Shown here: one piece after another, positions 1 through 7,215 of the stretch
Layout: each line of letters begins with the position of its first letter
Numbering within the stretch: the first letter of the stretch is position 1
Source: Candidatus Hecatellales archaeon
GTDB lineage: Archaea; Thermoproteota; Bathyarchaeia; Hecatellales; Hecatellaceae
Direction: 5' to 3'
Assembly: GCA_003662305.1 (NCBI GenBank)
Contig: QMXU01000022.1
Location: 1 to 11,214 of the forward strand
Length of the DNA: 11,214 nt
Program-made: the position numbers and the translations under genes
Notes under the pieces: generated by a model
What the model was told of the DNA's origin: nothing
The model's input: the letters and a program-made list of their open reading frames with translations, nothing else
Databases searched by the model: none

Positions 1-1
1 C

Positions 2-2887
2 CTTGGAGTTAAAACTAAAAAGGACATTGGGAAGGTGGGGCTGGAAAGGTTTGTTGAGGAATGTAACAGGATAGTTGACTTCTATATTGAGCATTGGAGG
101 AGGGTTTCGGAGAGGCTTGGACTGTGGCTTGACTACGACCACGCCTATGAAACTAGGAGAAGCCGGTACATAGAGTTTGTCTGGTGGTTTCTGAAGCAGG
201 CCTACGGGAAGGGGCTTCTCAAGGAAGACTTCAACGTGGTTCCAACATGCCCCCGCTGTGAAACCTCGCTTTCAAGCCATGAGGTGAGCCTAGGCTACAC
301 GACCATGCGGGACCCGTCCATCTACGTTAAGTTCCCGATGGAAGGAAAAGAAAAAGAGTTCATCGTGATTTGGACTACTACGCCTTGGACTATCCCTGGA
401 AACGAGGCGGTAACCGTCCATCCAGACTTCTTCTATGCGAAGGTTAAGGTTGGAGAGGAAATTTGGATAGTGGCTGAACAGCTTGTTAAGCCTGTTATGA
501 GCCAGCTTGGAATAGAGGAATACCAGGTTTTGGAAAGCTTCCCGGGAGCCAAGCTTGAAGGCTTAAAGTATAGGCATCCGCTGGCCGAGGAGGTGCCAGC
601 CCACGGACAACATAAGGGAAGATTCGACCACTCAATAATTCTGGGGGAGCATGTTTCGCTTGAGGAGGGAACGGGATGCGTTCACACGGCTCCAGCCCAC
701 GGCCCTGAAGACTTTGAGGTAGGCCTGAAATACGGTATACCCGTCTTCTGCCCTGTAAGCCAGACGGGAATCTTCACGGCTGAAGGAGGCAAATATGCTG
801 GCAGGTTCTTCCGGGATGCTAACAGTGAAATTCTCGAGGACTTGAAAGCTAAGGGGCTGCTGGCGTGGGCTGGAGAGATAGAGCATGAATACCCGCTCTG
901 CTGGAGGTGTGGAAGCCCTCTGCTGTACAGGGCTGACAAGCAGTGGTTCCTGAAGATTCCGTCGGTTAGAGGACTGCTCCTCCAAGAGAACAGCGGAGTC
1001 GAATGGTTCCCAGAGTGGGCTGGAAAACACAGGTTTGGAGAATGGCTGGAGGGTATCGGGGACTGGTGTATTTCGAGAAGCCGTGTCTGGGGTTCGCCTT
1101 TAAACGTTTGGCGCTGCGAGAAATGCGGGGAAATAGCTGTTGTGGAGAGTAGAGATGAGCTGGCTAAGCTTGCCAGGGAGCTTCCGGAAAGGCTTGAGCT
1201 TCACAGGCCATGGGTTGACCGGGTTATACTTGTCTGCCCTAAATGTGGGGGAGACATGTTTAGGGTTCCCTTCGTACTGGACTGCTGGCTTGACTCCGGG
1301 GTGGCTCACTCTGCTGGGATAGACGCTTTAAGGGACAGGGAACTCTTCGAAAGGCTTTTCCCATACGATTTTGTGACGGAGGCTGTTGACCAGACTAGGG
1401 GCTGGTTCTACTCGCTGCTGGCTACCAGCGTAATCCTCTACGGGAAGACACCCTACCGGAAGGTTCTATGCCAAGGGCTAGTTCTCGACAAGTACGGGCA
1501 GAAAATGTCCAAATCTAGGGGTAACGTGGTTTGGACTGAGGAGACTTTGGGAAGCCATGGGGCTGACGTTGTCAGAGCCTACCTTCTCGGCAAGGCTGCC
1601 CCAGAGGACACCCTCCTCTTCGACTGGGAGGAGCTTAAACAGGTTAAGCGTAACCTCACCGTGGTTTGGAACGTGTTTTCCTTCGCCACCACCTACATGA
1701 TGCTTGACAGGTTTAACCCTGAAGACTGGCCTCTCGAGAAGGTTAGCCAGCATTTGAAAACCGAAGACAGGTGGCTTCTGTCCCGCTGCCAGACGGTGAT
1801 TGGGAAGGTTACCTCCAGCCTGGAGAAGTACAGGTTTCACCTTGCATTCAGAGACCTTCTAGAGTTTCTGGTGGAAGACGTGAGCAGGCTCTACGTTAGG
1901 CTTGTGAGGAAGAGGGTTTGGGTTGAAGCCCCTGAGCCCGGTAAAACAGCAGCCTACTACACGCTTTACAGGGTTCTGCTGGACTCCTTGAAGATGCTGG
2001 CTCCCTTCACACCCTACCTGGCTGAGAAACTGTACCAGGCCATTTCAGCCGAGAAAGCGGAAAGCATTCACTTCTGCAACTGGCCTAAGCCCGATGAAGC
2101 CTTCATAAACGTGAAACTGGAGGAGGAAATGGAGGTTTGCCGGAGGATTCTGAAGGCAGCTCTCTCAGCAAGGCAGAAAGGCCAGGTTAAGCTCAGATGG
2201 CCTGTTAGAAAACTTGTGGTTTCACCTTCAAACCCCAAGGTGGAGGAAGCGGCGAAAACGTTCAGCGAGGTTCTTGCAGGCCAGACAAACGCGAAGGAGG
2301 TTGAAGTTCTTAAGGCTGGGGAGACACCGTCCTTCATGGAGTTCAAGCTTAAGCCTAACCTTGCAAGCCTTGGAGGGAAGTCTAAGGCTTTAACCCCGAA
2401 AATCTTGGAGGCCGTGAAAAAGCTTGACAGCAGGGCGGCGGAAAGATTCAGGGAGGCAGGGGAAATAGAGGTTCAAGTTGAAGGGAAGCCTGTTAAGCTT
2501 GTGGGCGGAGACCTAACGGTTTCAGAGGAGTTGCCTGGAAACTTTTTGGTTGAAGAGTTTGAGGGCGGCAGGGTTTTCGTTGACATGGAGCGTACGAGAG
2601 AGCTTATGGCTGAAGCCCTAGCGAAGGAAGTGGTTAGAAGAGCTCAAATTATGAGGAAGGAAATGGGCTTAAACATTGAAGACCTAGTGGACGCTGAGAT
2701 AGGCTTTGAAAGCCGTGAAAGCCTTGAACTGGCATCCTCAACAGCCGACTACTTGAAGCGGGAAGTCAGAATTAGAAGTTTAAAGCTGGGAGAGCTGAAC
2801 GAGGTTTCCACGCCTGAAACGGCAGGCATGGTTAAAGAGTGGAATGTGGATGGAGAAAAAGTAAAGATAGCGCTCAGAAAAATTTAG
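2..2887 (+). CDS. ileS: Isoleucyl-tRNA synthetase, 5' end missing
   Basis: This enzyme charges tRNA-Ile with isoleucine in the cytoplasm and removes misactivated valine. The frame is open from base 2 and reads LGVKTKKDIGKVGLERF, typical IleRS sequence just after the HIGH region. The gene therefore began before the window, and the GTG at base 35 is internal, not the start. About 961 codons are visible. The editing domain (CP1) shows WTTTPWT at 371-391 and a GTGCVHTAPAHGPEDF block near 668-715. Zinc-type CxxC pairs occur (CPRC, CWRC, CEKC, CPKC). The catalytic region has DWCISRSRVWG at 1061-1093, DQTRGWFYSLL and an intact KMSKS at 1502-1516. An anticodon-binding domain and a long archaeal-type tail follow, ending in TAG. 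It is the only plus-strand gene here and converges on the exosome block. Identity is very secure; only the N-terminus is unseen. Confidence 0.97.
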   Translation, partial: LGVKTKKDIGKVGLERFVEECNRIVDFYIEHWRRVSERLGLWLDYDHAYETRRSRYIEFVWWFLKQAYGKGLLKEDFNVVPTCPRCETSLSSHEVSLGYTTMRDPSIYVKFPMEGKEKEFIVIWTTTPWTIPGNEAVTVHPDFFYAKVKVGEEIWIVAEQLVKPVMSQLGIEEYQVLESFPGAKLEGLKYRHPLAEEVPAHGQHKGRFDHSIILGEHVSLEEGTGCVHTAPAHGPEDFEVGLKYGIPVFCPVSQTGIFTAEGGKYAGRFFRDANSEILEDLKAKGLLAWAGEIEHEYPLCWRCGSPLLYRADKQWFLKIPSVRGLLLQENSGVEWFPEWAGKHRFGEWLEGIGDWCISRSRVWGSPLNVWRCEKCGEIAVVESRDELAKLARELPERLELHRPWVDRVILVCPKCGGDMFRVPFVLDCWLDSGVAHSAGIDALRDRELFERLFPYDFVTEAVDQTRGWFYSLLATSVILYGKTPYRKVLCQGLVLDKYGQKMSKSRGNVVWTEETLGSHGADVVRAYLLGKAAPEDTLLFDWEELKQVKRNLTVVWNVFSFATTYMMLDRFNPEDWPLEKVSQHLKTEDRWLLSRCQTVIGKVTSSLEKYRFHLAFRDLLEFLVEDVSRLYVRLVRKRVWVEAPEPGKTAAYYTLYRVLLDSLKMLAPFTPYLAEKLYQAISAEKAESIHFCNWPKPDEAFINVKLEEEMEVCRRILKAALSARQKGQVKLRWPVRKLVVSPSNPKVEEAAKTFSEVLAGQTNAKEVEVLKAGETPSFMEFKLKPNLASLGGKSKALTPKILEAVKKLDSRAAERFREAGEIEVQVEGKPVKLVGGDLTVSEELPGNFLVEEFEGGRVFVDMERTRELMAEALAKEVVRRAQIMRKEMGLNIEDLVDAEIGFESRESLELASSTADYLKREVRIRSLKLGELNEVSTPETAGMVKEWNVDGEKVKIALRKI

Positions 2888-2900
2888 GGAACGACATGAG

Positions 2901-3062
2901 TTAAGAAGTCCTGATTTCAACGTCTTCGATGCTGAAGGCTAGTTTGCGGCCGCATTTTGGGCATTGTCCTCCCACCATCTGAATTACTTCTTCAGCTGAC
3001 TTCAGTTCGACACCCTGGTAGATGGTGTGGCCGCAGCTTTTGCAAACTACTATTTGAGGCAT
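2901..3062 (-). CDS. Small zinc-ribbon protein, 53 residues, unknown role
   Basis: The frame runs from ATG at 3062 to TAA at 2901 and encodes 53 residues. Two knuckles are visible: CKSCG (C7, C10) and CPKCG (C34, C37), separated by 23 residues, which should bind one zinc. The tail is acidic and hydrophobic (FSIEDVEI). A strong ribosome-binding site, GGAGGG, lies 9 bases before the ATG, and the gene follows eL43 by 22 bases, so it is very probably the last gene of the exosome operon. In many archaea this position holds rpoP (the Rpb12-like RNA polymerase subunit), but the protein lacks the RpoP signature CPYCG(x)RI with its basic tail and has a wider spacing between knuckles. A nucleic-acid or ribosome-associated zinc ribbon is a guess from context. 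Reality of the gene is well supported; its function is not. Confidence 0.82.
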   Translation of the reverse strand: MPQIVVCKSCGHTIYQGVELKSAEEVIQMVGGQCPKCGRKLAFSIEDVEIRTS

Positions 3063-3071
3063 GTTCAGGCT

Positions 3072-3077
3072 CCCTCC
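3072..3077 (-). promoter_or_regulatory. Ribosome-binding site of the small zinc-ribbon gene
   Basis: The minus strand reads GGAGGG, complementary to the 3' end of archaeal 16S rRNA, 9 bases before the ATG at 3062. It is the main argument that the short downstream frame is translated. Confidence 0.75.
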
Positions 3078-3084
3078 TTAAGCT

Positions 3085-3330
3085 TTAACTTTTCTTAACA
3101 GATTCTCCAAGCTTGCTTGAGGGAGTCCAGGCGGCTCCGGCGAAGGTGTACCCGCATTTGGTGCACCGCCATATTCCAAGCCCTATCCTTTTCACAGATT
3201 TTCTTGCGCATTGAGGACATTCATAGGAGGCTTTGGCTTGGATTTCGATTTTGGCTCTAGCCTTTCTCAGGCTTGCACCTCCACGGGTTCTGAACCTTCC
3301 TACAGGTCCAACCTTTTTGGTTCTACCCAT
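3085..3330 (-). CDS. rpl37ae: Large-subunit ribosomal protein eL43 (L37Ae)
   Basis: This zinc-finger protein of the archaeal and eukaryotic large ribosomal subunit binds 23S rRNA. The 81 residues begin with the typical basic MGRTKKVGPVGRFRTRGG. The C4 zinc ribbon is intact: CPQC (C38, C41), then 14 residues, then CTKC (C56, C59), with the family-typical YTFAGAAWTP after it. Length is slightly under the usual 85-95 residues but the protein looks complete. The ATG is placed 3 bases after the rrp42 stop, with GGAGGGG inside the last rrp42 codons acting as ribosome-binding site, so translation of the two is probably coupled. eL43 following rrp42 is a conserved order in the archaeal exosome superoperon. 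Confidence 0.96.
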   Translation of the reverse strand: MGRTKKVGPVGRFRTRGGASLRKARAKIEIQAKASYECPQCARKSVKRIGLGIWRCTKCGYTFAGAAWTPSSKLGESVKKS

Positions 3331-3333
3331 AGT

Positions 3334-4149
3334 TTAACCCCTCCATCCGGGTATTAGGCTTCTAACCTCGTCAGCCTTGCTTCTGGCGATTTTCTGGGCT
3401 TCCATTACCTCTTCGAAGGTGAAGGTTCCTCCTCCGCTTTTCTGGATAGCGCATATTCTGCCGTCTTTCGTGGTGGTTATGGTTATTTTTGCTGTTGCCA
3501 TGGTTTCCTCTTCTAGGGTTGGGTCTACTAGGAGGGCATCGTCTATCTTGGCTATGGTTACGGAAACCGGGCAGTCTCTGACTGGAAGCTCTTTGAAGTC
3601 TCCAGTGGGCTTGGCTTCTTCGCCTTCAACCTCCACCACGGGGAGCTTAGCATTCATAAGGCCTGAAATGGCAGCGTATTCGGAGGCGTCGAAAAGGTTG
3701 CCGTCATGGTTTAGAATGTATATGTCGACGAAAACTACGTAGGCAAGTTTTCCAGGCACTATTACAAGGCTTTCCAGGTCTAAGGCTTTAGACTCTCGGA
3801 GGCTTCTGTCAACAACCCTGGCAAGCTCTATCGAATTTTCGTCTGGAGGCCCCGGCTCGAAGATTTCATGAGCTAAGGGTAGAAGTTCGGCGTTAACTGT
3901 TAGAACACCCATGTTGGGGGTGTCGCTGTAAGGGGGGCCTGTTTCGACTTTTATTCCTACGAGGACGCGGGTGTTTCCGAGGGAAACCTGGGCTGAGCCT
4001 TCAGCTTTACCTATGACTCCAGCCTCGATTTTTACGTCTCTATACTGGGTTAGGCTTCTGCCGTCAAGTCTTTTTCCAAGCTTCAGGAACTCTATTATCT
4101 GCTTGCTTTTTATTTTGGTGAGAGGTTCAGTTTGAGGTGTTATAGACAT
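3334..4149 (-). CDS. rrp42: Exosome complex component Rrp42 (non-catalytic RNase PH-like subunit)
   Basis: Rrp42 pairs with Rrp41 to form the hexameric ring of the archaeal exosome, which degrades and tails RNA from the 3' end. The 271 residues carry a helical N-terminal extension (1-30), the entry motif GKRLDGRSL (about 25-33) and the RNase PH fold throughout, with the Rrp42-typical GPPYSDTPNMG, LARVVDRSLRES and HDGNLFDAS blocks. It lacks the GGTR phosphate-binding motif and the aspartate pair that Rrp41 has, consistent with its structural and RNA-binding role. It ends in GGGTFTFEEVMEAQKIA, usual for the subunit. The start is ATG, 18 bases after the rrp41 stop, with a purine-rich leader. Gene order rrp4-rrp41-rrp42 is the canonical archaeal one. 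Confidence 0.96.
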   Translation of the reverse strand: MSITPQTEPLTKIKSKQIIEFLKLGKRLDGRSLTQYRDVKIEAGVIGKAEGSAQVSLGNTRVLVGIKVETGPPYSDTPNMGVLTVNAELLPLAHEIFEPGPPDENSIELARVVDRSLRESKALDLESLVIVPGKLAYVVFVDIYILNHDGNLFDASEYAAISGLMNAKLPVVEVEGEEAKPTGDFKELPVRDCPVSVTIAKIDDALLVDPTLEEETMATAKITITTTKDGRICAIQKSGGGTFTFEEVMEAQKIARSKADEVRSLIPGWRG

Positions 4150-4167
4150 GGTTTCACCATTCCCCCT

Positions 4168-4911
4168 TTACTCTTGCTCTTCCACAGCCTCCTTGGCTTC
4201 CACATACTTCTGCTTTAAGGCTTGCTTCTGCATCTGGTAGATTTTCATGCAGGCTTCCTTAGCCATTTTCAGTGCTTCGACGAACTCTTCTTCGGTTAGC
4301 TGGCCGTCCATCTGGAGAAGCGATACAGCATCTAGGGCTGGAATGTAGGCTACAGGCATGTCGGCTTCACCTTCCTTGTCTTCCTCGTCGTTCAAGTCTA
4401 CGATGAGGCGGCCTTCCACCTTTCCAACCGCACAGGAGGCTACCAAGTCTCTTAAGGGTATCCCCGCGTCGGCTAGGGCAAGGGAGGCTGCTGTTATACC
4501 AGCACAGCGGGTTCCACCGTCAGACTGCAGAACCTCTATGAAAATGTCTATCATGCTCCTCGGATAATACTCAGAAAAGATTACAGGTTCGAAGGCTTCC
4601 CTGATGATTTTTGAAAGCTCTATTTCCCTTCGGCTTGGAGCTGGAGATTTACGCTCCTGAGTTGAGAAGGGTGCCATGTGGTAGCGGCATCTCACAATGG
4701 CCCTGTCTGAGAGGCCTAAATGCTTAGGATGAACCTCTCTGGGGCCGTAAACGGCTACTATAATCTTGCTTTTACCCTGCTCGATGTAGGCTGAACCGTC
4801 GGCGTTAGCCAGAAGGCCTACCTCCATTCTTATCGGTCTAAGCTCATCCAGCCTTCTGCCGTCTATTCTTAAACCGTTCTCGTCTATGAGCTTCCGCCCT
4901 GATTCTCCCAT
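4168..4911 (-). CDS. rrp41: Exosome complex component Rrp41 (catalytic RNase PH-like subunit)
   Basis: Rrp41 supplies the phosphorolytic active site of the archaeal exosome, releasing nucleoside diphosphates from RNA 3' ends and running in reverse to add tails. The 247-residue protein opens with LRIDGRRLDELRP (14-26). The active site is visible: SDGGTR (130-135) binds phosphate, and D178 and D184 in DKEGEADMP match the spacing of the two catalytic aspartates of Sulfolobus Rrp41. Basic residues for RNA binding occur in STQERKSPAPSRRE (83-96). A charged helical tail (about 200-247) ends in acidic residues. The ATG at 4911 lies 20 bases after the rrp4 stop, with GAGG about 10 bases upstream as a modest ribosome-binding site. 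Everything looks functional. Confidence 0.97.
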   Translation of the reverse strand: MGESGRKLIDENGLRIDGRRLDELRPIRMEVGLLANADGSAYIEQGKSKIIVAVYGPREVHPKHLGLSDRAIVRCRYHMAPFSTQERKSPAPSRREIELSKIIREAFEPVIFSEYYPRSMIDIFIEVLQSDGGTRCAGITAASLALADAGIPLRDLVASCAVGKVEGRLIVDLNDEEDKEGEADMPVAYIPALDAVSLLQMDGQLTEEEFVEALKMAKEACMKIYQMQKQALKQKYVEAKEAVEEQE

Positions 4912-4931
4912 CTAAATCAGCCTCAAAACCT

Positions 4932-5615
4932 TTACTTTTTCTCCTCGATAAATTTTCTAATTCTATCGGTTAACCCCGACGTGTGAGCTTGCTCTTCAAC
5001 CATCCTCACAGAGTGGATGGCAAGCTCAACCATTTTCAGGTTTCTACCTTTTATCAGCACCTTACCGTTTTGGCCTGCGATTACCTCGCATCCTGTAAGC
5101 TGCTTTATCATGTTTATCATGGAGCCTTTCTTCCCTATGAGCCTTGGAACCTTTGTGGGGGTCAGGTCTATAACCACTCCTCCCTCAACCTTTCCAAGGC
5201 CTCTCTCCTTGATGGTTAAGGCCGGGTCTCTAGTCCTGTCGAAGGCTGAGATTTTAGCTATGATGATGTCTCCTATGGCCAGAATTTTTGTTAGGGAAAC
5301 CATTTCGGGGCTGAAGGATTTACCCATTACGTCTGAAACGCTCAGGTTTGCCGTGTACGGCGAGTTTATGTCTACAATCCACCCCCCTAAGGTTGTGTCC
5401 ACTATTCGCCCTATGACTAGGTCTCCAACCCTCGGCATGTAGGGGCCTTTAAGGGCGACGACGGAAACCCGTTTACCCCGGACATCGGCAAGCCCAAGCC
5501 TTTGAGCGTAAATTCTCCCATCATCTTTGTAGGCGTTGTCTCCGGCTAGGTATTCGCCTTCGGCGAGGAGGTCTCCTGGAGCTACCAGCTGTCTTCTTTC
5601 AACCAGCAGAGGCAA
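4932..5615 (-). CDS. rrp4: Exosome RNA-binding cap subunit Rrp4
   Basis: Rrp4 forms the trimeric cap of the exosome and feeds RNA into the Rrp41/Rrp42 ring. The 227 residues show the family order: an N-terminal domain with VAPGDLLAEGEY (11-22), an S1 domain (about 62-137), and a KH domain (about 150-215) whose GxxG loop reads GKKG (161-164). The C-terminus is a basic helix. The start is TTG: an in-frame TAA sits at 5619-5621, only one codon upstream, so no earlier start is possible; the next Met is at residue 60, inside the protein; and AGGTGGT lies 6 bases before the TTG. The gene begins 33 bases after the SBDS stop, within the operon. A Csl4-type alternative is excluded by the KH domain. 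Confidence 0.96.
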   Translation of the reverse strand: MPLLVERRQLVAPGDLLAEGEYLAGDNAYKDDGRIYAQRLGLADVRGKRVSVVALKGPYMPRVGDLVIGRIVDTTLGGWIVDINSPYTANLSVSDVMGKSFSPEMVSLTKILAIGDIIIAKISAFDRTRDPALTIKERGLGKVEGGVVIDLTPTKVPRLIGKKGSMINMIKQLTGCEVIAGQNGKVLIKGRNLKMVELAIHSVRMVEEQAHTSGLTDRIRKFIEEKK

Positions 5616-5620
5616 GCGTT

Positions 5621-5627
5621 ACCACCT
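5621..5627 (-). promoter_or_regulatory. Ribosome-binding site fixing the TTG start of rrp4
   Basis: The minus strand reads AGGTGGT with its GGTGG core ending 6 bases before TTG at 5615. Together with the in-frame TAA at 5619-5621, it makes the TTG the only reasonable start. Confidence 0.7.
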
Positions 5628-5648
5628 TTAAGCTTTGCTTTCACCGGG

Positions 5649-6347
5649 TTAACTTACTCTTTTTATTTGAGCTGAGCCCTTGGTTACGCTTCCAAGCTTC
5701 TCCATGAAGGAGGGCTGCAGCCCGGCGGGGATTTCAATTACAGCTGACAGGGAGCCATCTTGAAGCCACTGCTCCCTTTTAATGACCCCGAAGGATTTGA
5801 GGGCTGAATACGAGCTTGGAGCGAACCTTGGAGGGATAACAACCTCTAACTCGACGTTTTCTATTTTTAGGGGTAAAACCGGCCTTAACGTTTGGATTAC
5901 CTGTTTAGCCTGCTCTTCAGCGTCCTTGAAGGGGTCTATGGATACGTGGGCTTCAGCCATGGCCTGCTCTATTCTTAGGGGAGGATGGGGAAGCTTTGTT
6001 CTCGGGTCAACGCAGTATTTAGATATGAAGCTTACTATCTGCTTCCGTTTGGCTTCTATAAGCCTTCTACGCTGCTCTGTTGTGAGCAGAACTTCTCCAC
6101 GCTCGATGATTGTTTTAGCTATTTTTTGAGGGTCTGTGGTGCCGCAGAACTTCTTAAGCTTCTCCTCTGAAGCCCGTTCGCCTTTCCCTACGTCCTTGAA
6201 AACTGTTTCGTAGATTAGAAGCTGAGATATACCTACGGGCTTCCCCATTTTATAGTCTAAAGCCCTGTCGGGGTTAACCATTATTTCGAATCTTTCTCCA
6301 CCCGTAATGAGCCTGGCGATCGTATACTTCTGGCCCATAAGCCTCAT
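5649..6347 (-). CDS. sbds: SBDS/Sdo1 family ribosome maturation protein
   Basis: This is the archaeal homologue of the Shwachman-Bodian-Diamond syndrome protein. In eukaryotes that protein works with the EF2-like GTPase EFL1 to release eIF6 from the 60S subunit; archaea have SBDS but a different GTPase arrangement. The 232 residues show the three expected parts: the N-terminal FYSH domain (YTIARLITGGERFEIMVNPD to about residue 90), a central helical domain with LLTTEQRRRLIEAKRKQIV and PHPPLRIEQAM, and a C-terminal ferredoxin-like domain beginning near PLKIENVELEVVIPP. Two ATGs are possible: 6347 (MRLMGQ) and 6338 (MGQKYT); many relatives begin close to the second. The gene starts 20 bases after the psmA stop. 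Position between psmA and rrp4 is strongly conserved in archaea. Confidence 0.95.
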   Translation of the reverse strand: MRLMGQKYTIARLITGGERFEIMVNPDRALDYKMGKPVGISQLLIYETVFKDVGKGERASEEKLKKFCGTTDPQKIAKTIIERGEVLLTTEQRRRLIEAKRKQIVSFISKYCVDPRTKLPHPPLRIEQAMAEAHVSIDPFKDAEEQAKQVIQTLRPVLPLKIENVELEVVIPPRFAPSSYSALKSFGVIKREQWLQDGSLSAVIEIPAGLQPSFMEKLGSVTKGSAQIKRVS

Positions 6348-6367
6348 CTTAGCCTGAAACCTTACTG

Positions 6368-7084
6368 CTACACTTTTTTCAGGTAGTTTTCAACTTCCTC
6401 TCGAGATAGAAGCCTGAACTTCCTGGTTTCAGCCGGCACCACCGCGATTTTAACTTTGCTCGGCTCAACCTTGCCTTCGATAACCTTTGAAAGGCATAGA
6501 ATCGCTAGGCTGACAGCCTCTTCCAGCGTCATGTCCACTTTGTACTCTTTTTCTAGGATGGGTTTCACGGTGTCGGCTCCGGCGCCTATAGCTACGGCTT
6601 TGAACCCCCAGTAGGCTCCGCTGGGCTCGCTTAGGAAAACCCTGCTTCCAGTCTTGTCTATCCCTGCGAAGATTATGGAGGCTCCGAACGGTCTGACCCC
6701 GGCGTGCTGGGTGTAAAGCTGAGCTATGTCGCCTACACGCTTGCTGAGAACCTCTATGTCAACAGGCTCGTCGTAGGTAAGCCTGTTCGCCTGCGCGTAT
6801 ATTCGAGCCTGGTCTACTAGGATTCTCGCGTCGCCCATGAGGCCTGCTACGGCGGCGCCCACATGCTCGTCTATCTGGAAGAGTTTTTGAGCTACGTTCA
6901 TGTCTTGAAGTATCGAGAAGGGTCTCTCCTCGACGGCTAGGACGGCGCCTCCCTTGCAGGCAAGCCCTATGGCGGTAGTACCCTTCCTCACAGGCTCAAA
7001 GGCGTATTCGACCTGGAATATTCTTCCGTCGGGGGAGAAAACTGTTATAGCCCTGTCATAGGCTCCTGGAGGAACAAAACCCAA
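6368..7084 (-). CDS. psmA: 20S proteasome alpha subunit
   Basis: PsmA forms the outer heptameric rings of the proteasome, gates entry and docks the ATPase regulators. The 238-residue sequence carries the signature AYDRAITVFSPDGRIFQVEYA (residues 8-28, includes gate residues Y9, D10, R11). The lysine that binds the C-terminal HbYX tails of activators (K66 in Thermoplasma) aligns with K67 in NVAQKLFQ. Other family blocks include QIDEHVGAAVAGL, NRLTYDEPV and YTQHAGVRPFGASIIFAGID. YAFEPVRKG resembles Sulfolobus-type subunits. The start is TTG at 7084: GAGGTG lies 7 bases upstream and no other in-frame start is present nearby. An ATG at 7086-7088 is out of frame. This is the first gene of the exosome operon; the beta subunits are not in the window. 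Confidence 0.96.
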   Translation of the reverse strand: MGFVPPGAYDRAITVFSPDGRIFQVEYAFEPVRKGTTAIGLACKGGAVLAVEERPFSILQDMNVAQKLFQIDEHVGAAVAGLMGDARILVDQARIYAQANRLTYDEPVDIEVLSKRVGDIAQLYTQHAGVRPFGASIIFAGIDKTGSRVFLSEPSGAYWGFKAVAIGAGADTVKPILEKEYKVDMTLEEAVSLAILCLSKVIEGKVEPSKVKIAVVPAETRKFRLLSREEVENYLKKV

Positions 7085-7091
7085 CCATTCA

Positions 7092-7097
7092 CACCTC
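7092..7097 (-). promoter_or_regulatory. Ribosome-binding site for the TTG start of psmA
   Basis: The minus strand reads GAGGTG 7 bases before TTG at 7084. An out-of-frame ATG at 7086-7088 is only 3 bases from this site, too close for normal use, so the spacing favours the TTG. Confidence 0.7.
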
Positions 7098-7184
7098 GCA
7101 AACCCATACTTACTTGGAAGTGTTAATTTGTAATTGCCTTAGAGGAAACCTGTTTCACAGCCTTCCTAATAATAGGTTTGGCTC

Positions 7185-7192
7185 TTATATAA
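7185..7192 (-). promoter_or_regulatory. Putative TATA box of the psmA-exosome operon
   Basis: The minus strand reads TTATATAA, close to the archaeal TATA consensus, preceded by an AT-rich stretch (AAATTTAACC) that could hold the TFB recognition element. Transcription would begin about 25 bases downstream, near 7160, leaving a leader of about 75 bases before psmA. The box lies only 24 bases after the stop of the upstream GTPase gene, and this 131-base gap is the largest one in the minus-strand block. Assignment is by sequence only. Confidence 0.6.
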
Positions 7193-7215
7193 GGTTAAAT
7201 TTCCGCTTCAAGCCT

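Noticed and set aside
35..37. GTG at base 35 as the ileS start
   Set aside because: The frame stays open to the window edge and the upstream residues already match IleRS, so the start lies outside the window.
632..1030. Open frame on the minus strand inside ileS
   Set aside because: It lies opposite the strongly conserved IleRS editing and catalytic domains and its translation shows no recognisable domain; it is an antisense shadow.
2901..3062. Calling the small zinc-ribbon protein RNA polymerase subunit RpoP
   Set aside because: Position fits, but the CPYCG core, the spacing between cysteine pairs and the basic C-terminus of RpoP are missing.
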